A stretch of 64,000 bases of DNA from Paenibacillus cellulosilyticus (GTDB taxonomy: Bacteria; Bacillota; Bacilli; Paenibacillales; Paenibacillaceae), in the NCBI RefSeq assembly GCF_003182255.1, contig NZ_QGTQ01000033.1:1-64000 (forward strand). Reading direction: 5' to 3'. Below, one piece after another: positions 56,353-64,000 of the stretch (positions are counted from its first letter, which is position 1; each line of letters starts with the position of its first letter). The notes under the pieces were generated by a model. That model ran no database searches. It was not told the origin of the DNA and saw only the letters and a list, made by a program, of their open reading frames with translations. The translations under genes and the position numbers were made by a program.

Positions 56353-56366
56353 TGATAGCGCTGTCA
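56353..56366 (-). promoter_or_regulatory. cre site of the GH3 gene
   Basis: TGATAGCGCTGTCA fits TGWNANCGNTNWCA at every defined base and is nearly self-complementary. Its place 33 bp before the start codon suits CcpA repression. Confidence 0.85.
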
Positions 56367-56475
56367 TCCTAATTCGACTACGAGATCGAAAACCCTTTCG
56401 ATCCCGTATATTTTCCCATAAAATCGCCTATACTCAACATCTGCAAGTGAGCAAAACATCCGAGGTTACAATACG

Positions 56476-57438
56476 CTAGTCCCGGCTAACAAGGTACAAA
56501 TAGCGTACGAAGCTGCTTTTGCGTACTTGGCAGTCATCGATCAGCTTCCAGCCGGTCTGCACCAGCTTGGCATCCAGTGGTGACGTTGCCACAACGACCG
56601 CCCGAGGAGCAAGGCGTCCAAGCGACACGAGCATCGCAAGCTCTTCTTCCTCCGGCAGCTTGGAGCATAAATTATAGGGCAAGTCCAGCACAGCCGCATC
56701 ATAGGTCCCTTCTAACGTCAGCATATCTGCCTTCGCAGCGAGTGTAGTTGGATAGCCAAAGTGCGCCAGATTGATTCTAGCCCCTCGGAGCGCAAGCGGG
56801 TTACGATCATAGCCCTGCATTTGAATGCCCATCGACTGTGCTTCAAGGACGACAGTACCGATGCCGCAGCATGGGTCCACAGCACGGACATCCGTCGGAT
56901 CAGGTACCGCAATGTTTGCAACGGCTCGCGCTATCCGGGTACTCAATGCCGTCGAATACTTCTGCGGCTTATCGTTATGACGCAGCCATACGGCTTCGCC
57001 TTCCACAGCCTCGCCTATTACCCAGCGGCCATTTGCATAAGCAACACCAAACAGTCGATCCGATTGGCGCATGCTTGCTCTCCCACGAATGACCGCGCCG
57101 ATCCGGCGTTCAATCGATCGCTTCTCTTCGAAGTCAGGAGCGAGGGACAACTCGCCCGTGTCCACATACACCACTTTGAACGTACCGCTGCCAGCGTCAA
57201 GCTTCGGCGCCTGTTCTACCAGACCATCAAGCGTATCACTTGCCGCTTCCACACGAATTCGCATTTTGACAAAAGGGCTCCGCGACGGCGGCACTTCGAG
57301 CGTGCTCACCGCATAACGAATGCCCTCTTCCTTCGCCCACTTCGCCTTCGGTATGTTTAGCAGCGTGCGAAGCTCCATCCCGCACAGCTCAGACTCATCC
57401 TCGTGGTGGGCATATACATACACATACTCGCTCATCAT
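56476..57438 (-). CDS. TRM11-like RNA/DNA methylase
   Basis: 320 residues. A THUMP-like N-terminal part (about 1-150) is followed by a Rossmann methyltransferase domain. The SAM motif is VDPCCGIGTVVLEAQSMGIQ, the acidic motif GYDRNPLALRGARIN, and the catalytic DLPYNLCSK replaces the usual DPPY. This matches the TRM11/UPF0020 family that modifies guanosine N2 in tRNA or rRNA. The ATG follows the stop of the coiled-coil gene immediately, so the two are coupled. Confidence 0.87.
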   Translation of the reverse strand: MMSEYVYVYAHHEDESELCGMELRTLLNIPKAKWAKEEGIRYAVSTLEVPPSRSPFVKMRIRVEAASDTLDGLVEQAPKLDAGSGTFKVVYVDTGELSLAPDFEEKRSIERRIGAVIRGRASMRQSDRLFGVAYANGRWVIGEAVEGEAVWLRHNDKPQKYSTALSTRIARAVANIAVPDPTDVRAVDPCCGIGTVVLEAQSMGIQMQGYDRNPLALRGARINLAHFGYPTTLAAKADMLTLEGTYDAAVLDLPYNLCSKLPEEEELAMLVSLGRLAPRAVVVATSPLDAKLVQTGWKLIDDCQVRKSSFVRYLYLVSRD

Positions 57439-57672
57439 CTATTCGCGCAGTGCGTCGCGAAGCCGTGTTGCCATCGTCGACATCGCCTCTGGCTGACGTG
57501 CTGCTGCGCCGCTCTTTCCTTTCAACCGATGCAGCTCTCGCTTCGCATTCGCAAGCTCCGACTTGCATTGCGCCAGCTCCTGCTGCAACGATTCAACCTC
57601 ACGCTGCAGTCGCTCGTTATCCGCTGCGAGGTGAGCAGTTCCTTCATTCATGTTGTCCTCATGGGTCGTCAT
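57439..57672 (-). CDS. Small coiled-coil protein
   Basis: 77 residues, predicted to be a single coiled coil with Leu heptads (ADNERLQREVESLQQELAQ then KSELANAKRELHRL) and a basic tail. GGAGG lies 12 nt before the ATG. Its stop codon abuts the methylase start, suggesting it assists that enzyme or is merely co-translated. Family unknown. Confidence 0.72.
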   Translation of the reverse strand: MTTHEDNMNEGTAHLAADNERLQREVESLQQELAQCKSELANAKRELHRLKGKSGAAARQPEAMSTMATRLRDALRE

Positions 57673-57770
57673 TGCTTCGTCCGGCCTCCTCTCGCCATTC
57701 TCTTGATTGTATCATATCACACACCGTTTCTCGTTTTTTAACAAGGTCCATACGTGCTGGCTCAGTCGAT

Positions 57771-57810
57771 AAAAAAATCCCGCTGCCAGTTCGCACTGTT
57801 CAGCGAGATT
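57771..57810 (-). terminator. Terminator of the BtrH-like gene
   Basis: On the minus strand AATCTCGCTG and CAGCGGGATT pair fully (one G-T) around a 15-nt loop and run into TTTTTA. Confidence 0.8.
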
Positions 57811-57834
57811 GTTAGTCTACAACTTCTTATTCGT

Positions 57835-58875
57835 TCATCCTATTACAGACGATTGTCGCAGGAGCAAGAGCAGCTGTTCAATAGCTGCGGTTTCCTCTTC
57901 CTGGAGTTGATCCAGCCGCCTATCGATATTGTGAATGAGCTTCTCATTCTGATCGGAGATGAAAGATCGGACCAAGGAATTTCGGAGCAGCAGCGCCTGT
58001 TTTACGACTGAAGATAGCTGGTTTCGCAGCTCGGACTGCACCTCTATATCCTTATTCGCTGCCAAATATTCGACTAAGCCGGACAAGCATTTCTTATGCT
58101 CCCATAAGATGTGATACGGCAGAAGAGATGGCCGGACCCTGCTGTCCCGTGCTCGCATCAGTTCAATATGCCGGCGCAGCTCGTCGTAAACTTGAACACC
58201 AAACACCGCATTTTCTCTTGGTTTTCTAAAAACGGGGAATCGGTCGTATGTGTTCCTTCCATGCAAGTAGTCATCCAGTAAGTGATAAGCCAGCTCGAAA
58301 TTAAAAGGATAGGCGGCATCCTTCTCCGGCTGGATCAAAAGCATTTTGGAACGATTGTTGGCATCAATCGCACAACCGGACTTCACTGCTGTCACAAGCT
58401 GCGACATGCTGATCTCAATCGCCTCGTAATGATTTCGGGTGGAGTAATCCATGACGATAAATTGTCCATCCGCGCAATCATACCCGATGACGAGCACCTG
58501 GCTGCGTCGATGCACTTTCTCGAAAGAGATGGAATGGAGCAGGTAGAAGCAATCACACTCGATATACACGTACTGCCCTCGATCGATACAAAGCTTTAAA
58601 AATTCATCCATCTCCATCATCGTGCTCATGAACGACACTTCTACTTCCTGATAATAAAGAAAAGGATTATTGGTATGCCGGAACATGAAGTATTCTCCCA
58701 TATAAAAACTTAACCAATGGATATCCTGCTCCATCGCTCTCTCCGTATGCAGCTGTAGAAAATGGTTATAAACCCAAGGTGTTGCAGCTGGATTATTCTC
58801 CATAATCGCGAGTAAATGCGCATACCGTTTGTAGCCTGCCACGCTAGGCATCTGGATCGGCAATACCCTCCTCAT
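57835..58875 (-). CDS. BtrH_N/C39-like papain-fold protein
   Basis: 346 residues. The N-terminal half has the BtrH-type pattern of GQYVYIECDCFYLLHSISFE, HRRSQVLVIGYDCADGQFIV and MDYSTRNHYEAIEIS. These are features of C39-peptidase-like acyltransferases and proteases found in natural-product clusters. The helical C-terminal half (about 200-346) ends in a coiled coil. No synthetase is nearby. The gene starts 5 nt after a 33-residue ORF, in a run of small ORFs. Function is open: peptide processing, acyl transfer or a degenerate relic. Confidence 0.68.
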   Translation of the reverse strand: MRRVLPIQMPSVAGYKRYAHLLAIMENNPAATPWVYNHFLQLHTERAMEQDIHWLSFYMGEYFMFRHTNNPFLYYQEVEVSFMSTMMEMDEFLKLCIDRGQYVYIECDCFYLLHSISFEKVHRRSQVLVIGYDCADGQFIVMDYSTRNHYEAIEISMSQLVTAVKSGCAIDANNRSKMLLIQPEKDAAYPFNFELAYHLLDDYLHGRNTYDRFPVFRKPRENAVFGVQVYDELRRHIELMRARDSRVRPSLLPYHILWEHKKCLSGLVEYLAANKDIEVQSELRNQLSSVVKQALLLRNSLVRSFISDQNEKLIHNIDRRLDQLQEEETAAIEQLLLLLRQSSVIG

Positions 58876-58880
58876 CTTAA

Positions 58881-58982
58881 TTAATTCCCTTTTGCGACTG
58901 TCGGCTGCTGCTCCATATGATCCACGATTCCATTCAATGAGACTATAGCAGCACTGCCATTCATGATTGCTTCTCTTTGCAT
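58881..58982 (-). CDS. 33-residue small ORF before the BtrH-like gene
   Basis: ATG at 58982 has AGGGGAG 7 nt upstream. The peptide begins MQREAIMNGSAAIVSLNGIV and ends PTVAKGN. It contains no Cys. The stop lies 5 nt before the BtrH-like start and the ATG 2 nt after the previous ORF's stop, so the ORFs form one translational run. It could be a precursor peptide or a small subunit. It is too short to assign by family. Confidence 0.55.
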   Translation of the reverse strand: MQREAIMNGSAAIVSLNGIVDHMEQQPTVAKGN

Positions 58983-58984
58983 AG

Positions 58985-59239
58985 TTAATCTCCCCTATCT
59001 ATGGTAGTACGATCAGCTTCACTCCAACCTCCCTTATGGACATCGAAATTTAGGTTACTGTCCGCTTCCGACAGTAGGTTGTCTTGATCTTGATCCAGCA
59101 GCAGCTGCATCATGTCAATATTATCAAAAATTAGTATATACTGATAAGTGCTAATGGTCGCTACAGGCCCAGCATCCTCGATGTTCCTGACGCATAAACA
59201 TTACCGCGCACGGATACTCATTGACATTAATACTGACAT
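58985..59239 (-). pseudogene. Small gene interrupted by an in-frame TAA
   Basis: ATG at 59239 has GGGAGGG 7 nt upstream and opens an 85-codon frame that is broken only by TAA at codon 13 (59201-59203). The remainder reads like real protein (NIEDAGPVATISTYQYILIF, then LLLDQDQDNLLSEADSNLNF). An internal ATG at 59113 could give a 42-residue product but lacks a ribosome site. It may be a nonsense-mutated gene, a short leader peptide plus a second ORF, or a sequencing error. Confidence 0.5.
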
Positions 59240-59383
59240 TAGCAATCCCTCCCTATAAGAATGGAGTTAAACAAATTAAACTAACGAAAATAATTTTTTC
59301 GAGTATGTTGTGTTATTAGCTATCTTGAACTACTCTAGATATGAATTGCATATTTTATAAATTTTGGGAGGTAAATTGCGATT
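59240..59383. other. Divergent intergenic region before asnA
   Basis: About 145 bp, very AT-rich, holding promoters for both directions. I looked for a T-box leader for asnA and did not find one. Confidence 0.55.
59325..59354 (+). promoter_or_regulatory. Possible promoter of asnA
   Basis: TTGAAC (59325-59330) and CATATT (59349-59354) have an 18-nt spacer. The -10 is weak, and alternatives overlap in this AT-rich stretch. Confidence 0.4.
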
Positions 59384-60400
59384 ATGTTGACAGAAACACA
59401 GCTTCTTCCTGACGGCTATGTGTCCACACAGAGCCTAGGAGAACTAAACGATTCGATTCATCTGGTGAAAACCGTATTCGAATCAAATCTTGCCCGCCGA
59501 TTGAACTTGAAGCGCGTATCATCCCCGTTATTTCTTGAGAGCGGTACGGGCGTCAACGATCAGTTGAACGGGATTGAAGCTCCTGTTAGCTTCCAGCCAT
59601 CCCACATTGACTCCGAAAAGCTGGAGATTGTTCATTCTCTCGCGAAGTGGAAACGAACGGCCCTCGCTATGTACGAGATGGCTCCAGGTTCGGGTCTGGT
59701 TACCGACATGAAAGCGATTCGGAAGGACGAAGAAGTCGGCCCTATCCATTCGATCTATGTCGATCAGTGGGACTGGGAGCAAGTCATCGACAAGCATGAT
59801 CGGCATACGAATACACTCCGCGATACAGTTCGTATCATTTATGCGTGTATAAAGGATACTGAAGCTCACATTAACCGGGAGTATCCTGCATTACACAATA
59901 AGCTGCCAGAGCATATTACTTTCATCACTTCACAAGAACTTGAGGATCGGTATCCGAATGCTTCGCCAAAGCAGCGTGAGGATTTGATCGCCGAACAATT
60001 CAAAGCCGTCTTCATCGAGCAAATCGGAGGATCGCTGAGATCAGGAATGAAGCATGATGGTCGTTCGCCTGACTATGATGACTGGCAGCTGAATGGCGAC
60101 ATCATCTTATGGAATCCGGTGCTTCAATCGGCCTTCGAAGTATCTTCCATGGGAATACGCGTCGATGAAGAGGCGCTGCTGAGGCAGTTGAAGCTGGCAG
60201 GCAACATGGAACGTGTTCAGCTTGATTTTCACCGAAGCATTCTTGAACGCCGTCTGCCGTACTCAATCGGAGGCGGAATCGGCCAATCTCGACTGTGCAT
60301 GTTCTTGCTTGAAAAGGCCCACATCGGTGAAATTCAACATTCGGTATGGCCCAAACAGATGCGAGCGCTATGCGAGTCAAGGAATGTAAGGCTGCTGTAG
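59384..60400 (+). CDS. asnA: Aspartate--ammonia ligase (AsnA)
   Basis: 338 residues, close to the usual 330. It belongs to the class II aminoacyl-tRNA-synthetase-like AsnA family. The ATP/aspartate pocket shows FLESGTGVNDQLNGIEAPVS, HSLAKWKRTALAMYEM, GLVTDMKAIRKDE, SIYVDQWDWEQVI and the C-terminal SIGGGIGQSRLCMFLLEKAH. It makes asparagine from aspartate, ammonia and ATP. GGGAGGT lies 10 nt before the ATG. It is a single gene, ended by a bidirectional hairpin. Confidence 0.97.
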   Translation: MLTETQLLPDGYVSTQSLGELNDSIHLVKTVFESNLARRLNLKRVSSPLFLESGTGVNDQLNGIEAPVSFQPSHIDSEKLEIVHSLAKWKRTALAMYEMAPGSGLVTDMKAIRKDEEVGPIHSIYVDQWDWEQVIDKHDRHTNTLRDTVRIIYACIKDTEAHINREYPALHNKLPEHITFITSQELEDRYPNASPKQREDLIAEQFKAVFIEQIGGSLRSGMKHDGRSPDYDDWQLNGDIILWNPVLQSAFEVSSMGIRVDEEALLRQLKLAGNMERVQLDFHRSILERRLPYSIGGGIGQSRLCMFLLEKAHIGEIQHSVWPKQMRALCESRNVRLL

Positions 60401-60465
60401 TATCATTCTCCGATCATGATTGTACCCCAACAACCTCAATGAGCAGGTCGCTTCAATACAAACAA

Positions 60466-60514
60466 AACAAGCTATCCCGCTGTCAGCTTACGCTGGCTTG
60501 CGAGATAGCTTGTT
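60466..60514. terminator. Bidirectional terminator between asnA and efeU
   Basis: AACAAGCTATC and GATAGCTTGTT close a long stem-loop with inner GC pairs. TGTTT-type tails lie on both sides of the convergent genes. Confidence 0.8.
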
Positions 60515-60539
60515 TGCCATTATCGGGTTCTGCAATGAA

Positions 60540-62399
60540 TTAAGGAGACACAACATCAGCGATACGAGCGGTACGTTTACGGCCGACAAGCACTTGCCCG
60601 GCGATATACGCCAGCACCGCAAGCTGCGGGATAACCGTCTCCCATGTCGGGTAGATGCCAAGCCAGTCGATCGCTGGTACCGATGCAACGTGATGCGATG
60701 GCAGTGTGCCCGCAACCTGCAGCGAATGAATGCTCTCGCCCAAGAAGCGGAACACGAGATAGTAGATGAGCACGGAAGCCGTCAAGAAGAACATTCGAAT
60801 TGGCAGCTTCACGCTGAACGTAATGATGAAATAACCAAGCGCGATGAGCAATGCGAATGTGACGCCGAAGCCAAGTGCTAGCTGGCCCGGTGCGATGGAT
60901 GGAGCCATCCCGATATAGAAAATCGTCGTCTCTGCTCCTTCGCGCGCAATCGCTAAGCACGATACGGCGAACAACGACCACAGGCTGCCGCGGCGCAGTG
61001 CAGCGCCCATCGTTCGGTCAATATATTGGTTCCACGCCTGCAGGTTCGCTTTGCCGTGCAGCCAGCTGCCAACCGTGAGCATGAGAATAACCGAGCCGAG
61101 GCCTGCGTAGCCTTCGATCATCTCGCGTGTGCTGCCCGAAGACGCCTTCGTCACCACGTAGGTGAGCACCAGCGCCATTACGCCGCTGATCAGGAAGCCC
61201 GACCAAACGCCCGACCATACCCAGCCGCGCTTGTTCTGGTTGCCCGTCTTCTTCAAGTAGGACAGCAGTGCGGCAAGAACGAGAATCGCTTCCAACCCTT
61301 CCCGGAACAAAATCGCGCCAGCATCCCATGCTGTATATTTCGCGTCTGCGACAAAAGGTTTAAGCTCGCTCTTCATCTGCTCGATGAGCGACTCGGCTTT
61401 ATCAAGCTGCGGCGGGTTGGCCACCAAGTAGCTTGGCGCCTCCGTCATCTCGTTCTCGATGCTCCGATAGACGGAAGAAGAACGAATCGACACTTGGCCT
61501 TCTACGTTCGGCCACATCGTAATGAATGATTGCAGCTTCGCTTCCGCTTCTGCTGCGCTGCCCGACTGGATCAAAGCGGTCGCTTGATCCAACACAGCGA
61601 TCAGATCGGCTACCGTCAGATCAGAACTAGACGATGTGGCTGCCGCCAGCTTGCCCGCAGCGTAATCATTCAAATAGCTAATCAGCGTATCCGTCTCCGC
61701 CTTCGCTTGATCCGCACGCGGCGGCTCTGCTCTCAGATCGATCCGGATCATGCTGATGCTCGTCTCGATACTGCCATAAACCGTCGTATTATCATCACGA
61801 ATCGGCTGCTCGGATTTGGCCCATGCACTCTCCAGTATCCGATAATCGGCGTTTGCTGCCGACCACTCCTCGGCTTCGATATGGCCCAGCAGCGTACGCA
61901 GCGTTGGTACAAGGCCCACAGCCGCATCCGGCCCAGACAACGTTTCTTCTGCTACCGCAGCCTTCTTAAACGCATTCACAGCACTCGCTAATGCAGCAAG
62001 CGCCTTCTTCGCTGCAGCCGGGTCTGTCTTCGAATCTGCAATCGATTGGGAGGCTGCGTCGAATGCCTCATCGACCTTCGCAGATAGATCCGACTTGCCA
62101 GCATTGACGGCCTTCCATTCGCTGCTGGCCTCAATGATCGCTTGGGATGCCGCATCATGGTCATCGCGTCCGATATCAACGAGAGCGCCGCCAACAAGCG
62201 GCAGAATCTTCCCCAGCGTCTCGGCTTGCGATTCATTCAGCTGCTGTACATCACTAGCCGCTGCTGCGTATGCGGTTGCTGAACTGCCAACTGAAGCAAC
62301 AATCAGGATTGCTGCCGCCAGCGTAATAATAATCGTTCTCCATGATTCCAGCACCGTCCATCGTGCTGTCGATCCTTTAAGCTCTTGATGTGTCCACAT
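60540..62399 (-). CDS. efeU: Iron permease EfeU (FTR1 family) with long N-terminal domain
   Basis: 619 residues from the ATG at 62399 (AAAGGAC upstream). A signal/anchor helix (about 20-45), an extracytoplasmic helical domain of about 310 residues rich in Ala/Ser, then the seven-helix FTR1 permease follow. Its two iron-binding REXXE motifs, REGLE (in LFREGLEAILVLAAL) and REGAE (in AREGAETTIFYIGM), are intact. It imports iron coupled to EfeB/EfeO. The arrangement follows the Firmicute YwbL-type protein. It is the last gene of the efe operon. Confidence 0.93.
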   Translation of the reverse strand: MWTHQELKGSTARWTVLESWRTIIITLAAAILIVASVGSSATAYAAAASDVQQLNESQAETLGKILPLVGGALVDIGRDDHDAASQAIIEASSEWKAVNAGKSDLSAKVDEAFDAASQSIADSKTDPAAAKKALAALASAVNAFKKAAVAEETLSGPDAAVGLVPTLRTLLGHIEAEEWSAANADYRILESAWAKSEQPIRDDNTTVYGSIETSISMIRIDLRAEPPRADQAKAETDTLISYLNDYAAGKLAAATSSSSDLTVADLIAVLDQATALIQSGSAAEAEAKLQSFITMWPNVEGQVSIRSSSVYRSIENEMTEAPSYLVANPPQLDKAESLIEQMKSELKPFVADAKYTAWDAGAILFREGLEAILVLAALLSYLKKTGNQNKRGWVWSGVWSGFLISGVMALVLTYVVTKASSGSTREMIEGYAGLGSVILMLTVGSWLHGKANLQAWNQYIDRTMGAALRRGSLWSLFAVSCLAIAREGAETTIFYIGMAPSIAPGQLALGFGVTFALLIALGYFIITFSVKLPIRMFFLTASVLIYYLVFRFLGESIHSLQVAGTLPSHHVASVPAIDWLGIYPTWETVIPQLAVLAYIAGQVLVGRKRTARIADVVSP

Positions 62400-62444
62400 T
62401 TCAGCACCGCGTCCTTTCCCGTACCTGCTACGAAACAATCGAAG

Positions 62445-62479
62445 AGACCGATCCGGCCTTCTATCGGCCGCATCGGTCT
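62445..62479. repeat. Hairpin between efeB and efeU
   Basis: AGACCGATCCGGCC and GGCCGCATCGGTCT pair with one mismatch around a short loop. The minus side is followed by CTTCGATTG, a poor T-run. It may tune expression of efeU relative to efeB. Confidence 0.65.
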
Positions 62480-62525
62480 GTTCAGCTGCTAATGTTATCT
62501 ATATAAGTCCGTTGGATTGACAGAA

Positions 62526-63815
62526 TTAAAGAAGCGTATCGCCAATGTATCCACCTTCCTTGACGCCTGGGAAGCAGGCGAACAATGCACTTCCGTTATG
62601 TTCGATATATTCGTTCAGACGGTCGCTCGCTGCAAGCGTACGCTGCATCGGGATGAACTGCTTCGCCACATTGCGATTAAAAGCAACGAACAACAGCCCT
62701 GCATCCAGCTGACCCGTACGTGTATCTAGACCACTGGAATAGGAGAACGAGCGGCGCAAAATTTGAACCCCATTCTCCTTCGCGACACGGATATGCGCGC
62801 CTATTGGAATGACTGGCTTGCCCTTCTCATCCTTGCGATCGAGATCAATCGCATCGAACTCCTTCTCGCCGCCAAGCGGGGCGCCGCTTGTACGGTAGCG
62901 CCCGAATGTCGCCTCTTGATCGCCTAACGTCGATCGATCCCATACCTCTACGCGAATGCGGATACGGCGCACAACCATATAGCTGCCACCGGCCATCCAC
63001 TGCGGTCCGTCGCTCGCCTGTGTCCACACAACCTCATTCATCTTCGCTTCATCCGTCACATCCGGATTGCCCGTACCATCCTTAAAGCCCATCAGGTTGC
63101 GTGCTGTTCCGCCGCTCGGATCAGAGCCGCCTGTCCGTTGGAACCCTTCCTGCGTCCACCGAAGCGCTGCCTTCCCGCGCGCGATGCGAGCCAAATTGCG
63201 AATGGCGCGGAACGCCACCTGCATATCGTTCGCGCAGGCCTGCACCCCGATATCGCCGCCCATCCATTCGGAGCGAAGCGCATCGCCGCTAAAAGCCGGC
63301 AGGTCCTGCAGCTCCGCCGGTTTACGGTCAGCGAGTCCGAAGCGGCCATCGAAGAAGGATGGCCCGACTCCGAACGTCAGCGTCGTCTTGGATGGCTGCA
63401 AGCCAGCCGCTTCGCCTGTATCCGAAGGCGGCACATTCAAGTTCTCATTATCCTCGCCCAGCATGCCGCCCTGTGTAATGACTGCTGCCGCAGCCGTCCA
63501 ATCCTTGAACAGCTGGCGCACTTCATCGACGGACGCTGCCGTCACATCGAAAGAAGCGAAGACGATGAAATCCTGTGCAGGCGTCACAATGCCCGCCTGA
63601 TGCTGGCCATAGAAAGGAATCTCTTCATGATAGCTGCTGTTCGTCGGAGAAGCGGATGCCGAGACACTGCCGCTTGAGCTTGATTTGAACAAAGCGCCGA
63701 CGCCGGCGCCGCCGAGCAGAAGCCCAGCGCCGCCAATACCAGCCATTTTCAACAGATCGCGACGGCTGATTCCACCTTCACGACTGTTCTTGTCTTCCTT
63801 GCGATTGGCTGTCAT
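62526..63815 (-). CDS. efeB: EfeB-type dye-decolorizing heme peroxidase (Tat-exported)
   Basis: 429 residues. The twin-arginine signal GISRRDLLKMAGIGGAGLLL leads a DyP-type peroxidase with the heme-pocket GFKDGTGNPD motif (Asp proton donor), a WMGGSYMVVRRIRIRVEVWD core and the late LLFVAFNRNVAKQFIPMQ. It is secreted already folded, with heme. In the EfeUOB system it oxidises Fe2+ or releases iron from heme. It starts 6 nt after the efeO stop codons. Confidence 0.95.
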   Translation of the reverse strand: MTANRKEDKNSREGGISRRDLLKMAGIGGAGLLLGGAGVGALFKSSSSGSVSASASPTNSSYHEEIPFYGQHQAGIVTPAQDFIVFASFDVTAASVDEVRQLFKDWTAAAAVITQGGMLGEDNENLNVPPSDTGEAAGLQPSKTTLTFGVGPSFFDGRFGLADRKPAELQDLPAFSGDALRSEWMGGDIGVQACANDMQVAFRAIRNLARIARGKAALRWTQEGFQRTGGSDPSGGTARNLMGFKDGTGNPDVTDEAKMNEVVWTQASDGPQWMAGGSYMVVRRIRIRVEVWDRSTLGDQEATFGRYRTSGAPLGGEKEFDAIDLDRKDEKGKPVIPIGAHIRVAKENGVQILRRSFSYSSGLDTRTGQLDAGLLFVAFNRNVAKQFIPMQRTLAASDRLNEYIEHNGSALFACFPGVKEGGYIGDTLL

Positions 63816-63823
63816 AGCTGTTA

Positions 63824-64000
63824 TTACACTCCCAGCGCTTTGCCCATTTGGGACAAAGGCTCTGCCAATGCGTCAAGCGCTTGGCTGAGTGTACGCGTAT
63901 CGTCTTCCTTCAGTTCCGTGAACGCCACATAGCCGTCGCCGGACTTGTATTTAGCAAGCAGCGCTTCAAGCGCCGTAAATTTCTCGCCGATCGACTTTTC
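63824..64000 (-). CDS. efeO: EfeO iron-uptake lipoprotein-type protein, C-terminal end only
   Basis: The last 58 codons of a frame that runs off the right edge: FTALEALLAKYKSGDGYVAF, then ELKEDDTRTLSQALDALAEP, ending SQMGKALGV with two TAA codons. This is the usual end of the M75-like (imelysin) domain of EfeO. EfeO binds ferrous iron outside the cell. It is upstream of efeB in the order efeO-efeB-efeU. Confidence 0.88.
   Translation of the reverse strand, partial: EKSIGEKFTALEALLAKYKSGDGYVAFTELKEDDTRTLSQALDALAEPLSQMGKALGV

Noticed and set aside
59000-59383. T-box leader before asnA
   Set aside because: No AGGGTGGNACCGCG-type T-box sequence or specifier stem was found.

Overview
The window looks like chromosomal DNA of a Paenibacillus-type, spore-forming Firmicute. 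The grounds are strong GGAGG ribosome-binding sites, cortex protein CmpA and the spore protease homologue YyaC, a SigB partner-switch operon, TRAE-type SLH domains, YesM/YesN two-component systems beside ATPase-less sugar transporters, catabolite-responsive elements (cre), and protein families typical of Paenibacillaceae. No phage, integrase, transposase or CRISPR array was seen. The genome appears to be in its native state, apart from short dispersed repeats.

Layout. 1-240 is the 5' end of a leftward 16S rRNA gene with three stacked promoters behind it. 677-9650 is a leftward carbohydrate cassette: two permeases, a solute-binding lipoprotein, a YesM-like kinase, a YesN-like regulator and a GH5 glycosidase, with a perfect cre at the front. 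9788-10420 holds five tRNA genes in two units. Next come a SprT-like protein, a small hypothetical, a hairpin- and repeat-rich spacer, cmpA and tex; this order with the tRNAs resembles the B. subtilis trnS-ydcK-cmpA-ydcI neighbourhood. 14.9-19.6 kb holds a metallo-hydrolase, a thioredoxin-like protein, a DedA protein, a cupredoxin and an O-antigen-ligase-like membrane protein. 19.7-23.7 kb is a cyclic-di-GMP cluster: a GGDEF protein, an altered HD-GYP protein, a class I c-di-GMP riboswitch and a PilZ protein. 23.7-28.1 kb has housekeeping and hypothetical genes.

28.4-33.4 kb is a galK-galE-galT Leloir operon with a divergent AraC regulator. 33.4-36.5 kb has an asparaginase, an FAD oxidoreductase and a general stress protein. 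36.6-40.9 kb is rsbV-rsbW-sigB, a CorA-like channel and a receiver-PP2C phosphatase that probably feeds the SigB switch. 41-42.3 kb is a BdbC/BdbD disulfide pair. 42.6-56.4 kb carries GH1, a large surface-anchored GH53 galactanase and GH3, with lipase-like proteins, ribA, hemolysin III and pirin between them. 56.5-60.4 kb has a TRM11-like methylase, a coiled-coil protein, a BtrH/C39-like protein preceded by tiny ORFs, and asnA. The right edge is an efeO(partial)-efeB-efeU iron uptake operon.

How the genes may work together. The galactanase, the glycosidases and the gal operon suggest growth on plant galactan and other beta-glycans under carbon catabolite control. The c-di-GMP cluster makes, possibly degrades, senses (riboswitch) and responds to (PilZ) one messenger. 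The least explained signals are a 78-bp triple repeat with relatives in two mRNA leaders, a three-copy MITE-like element, a folded spacer after cmpA, and the small-ORF/BtrH-like locus at 57.8-59.2 kb.
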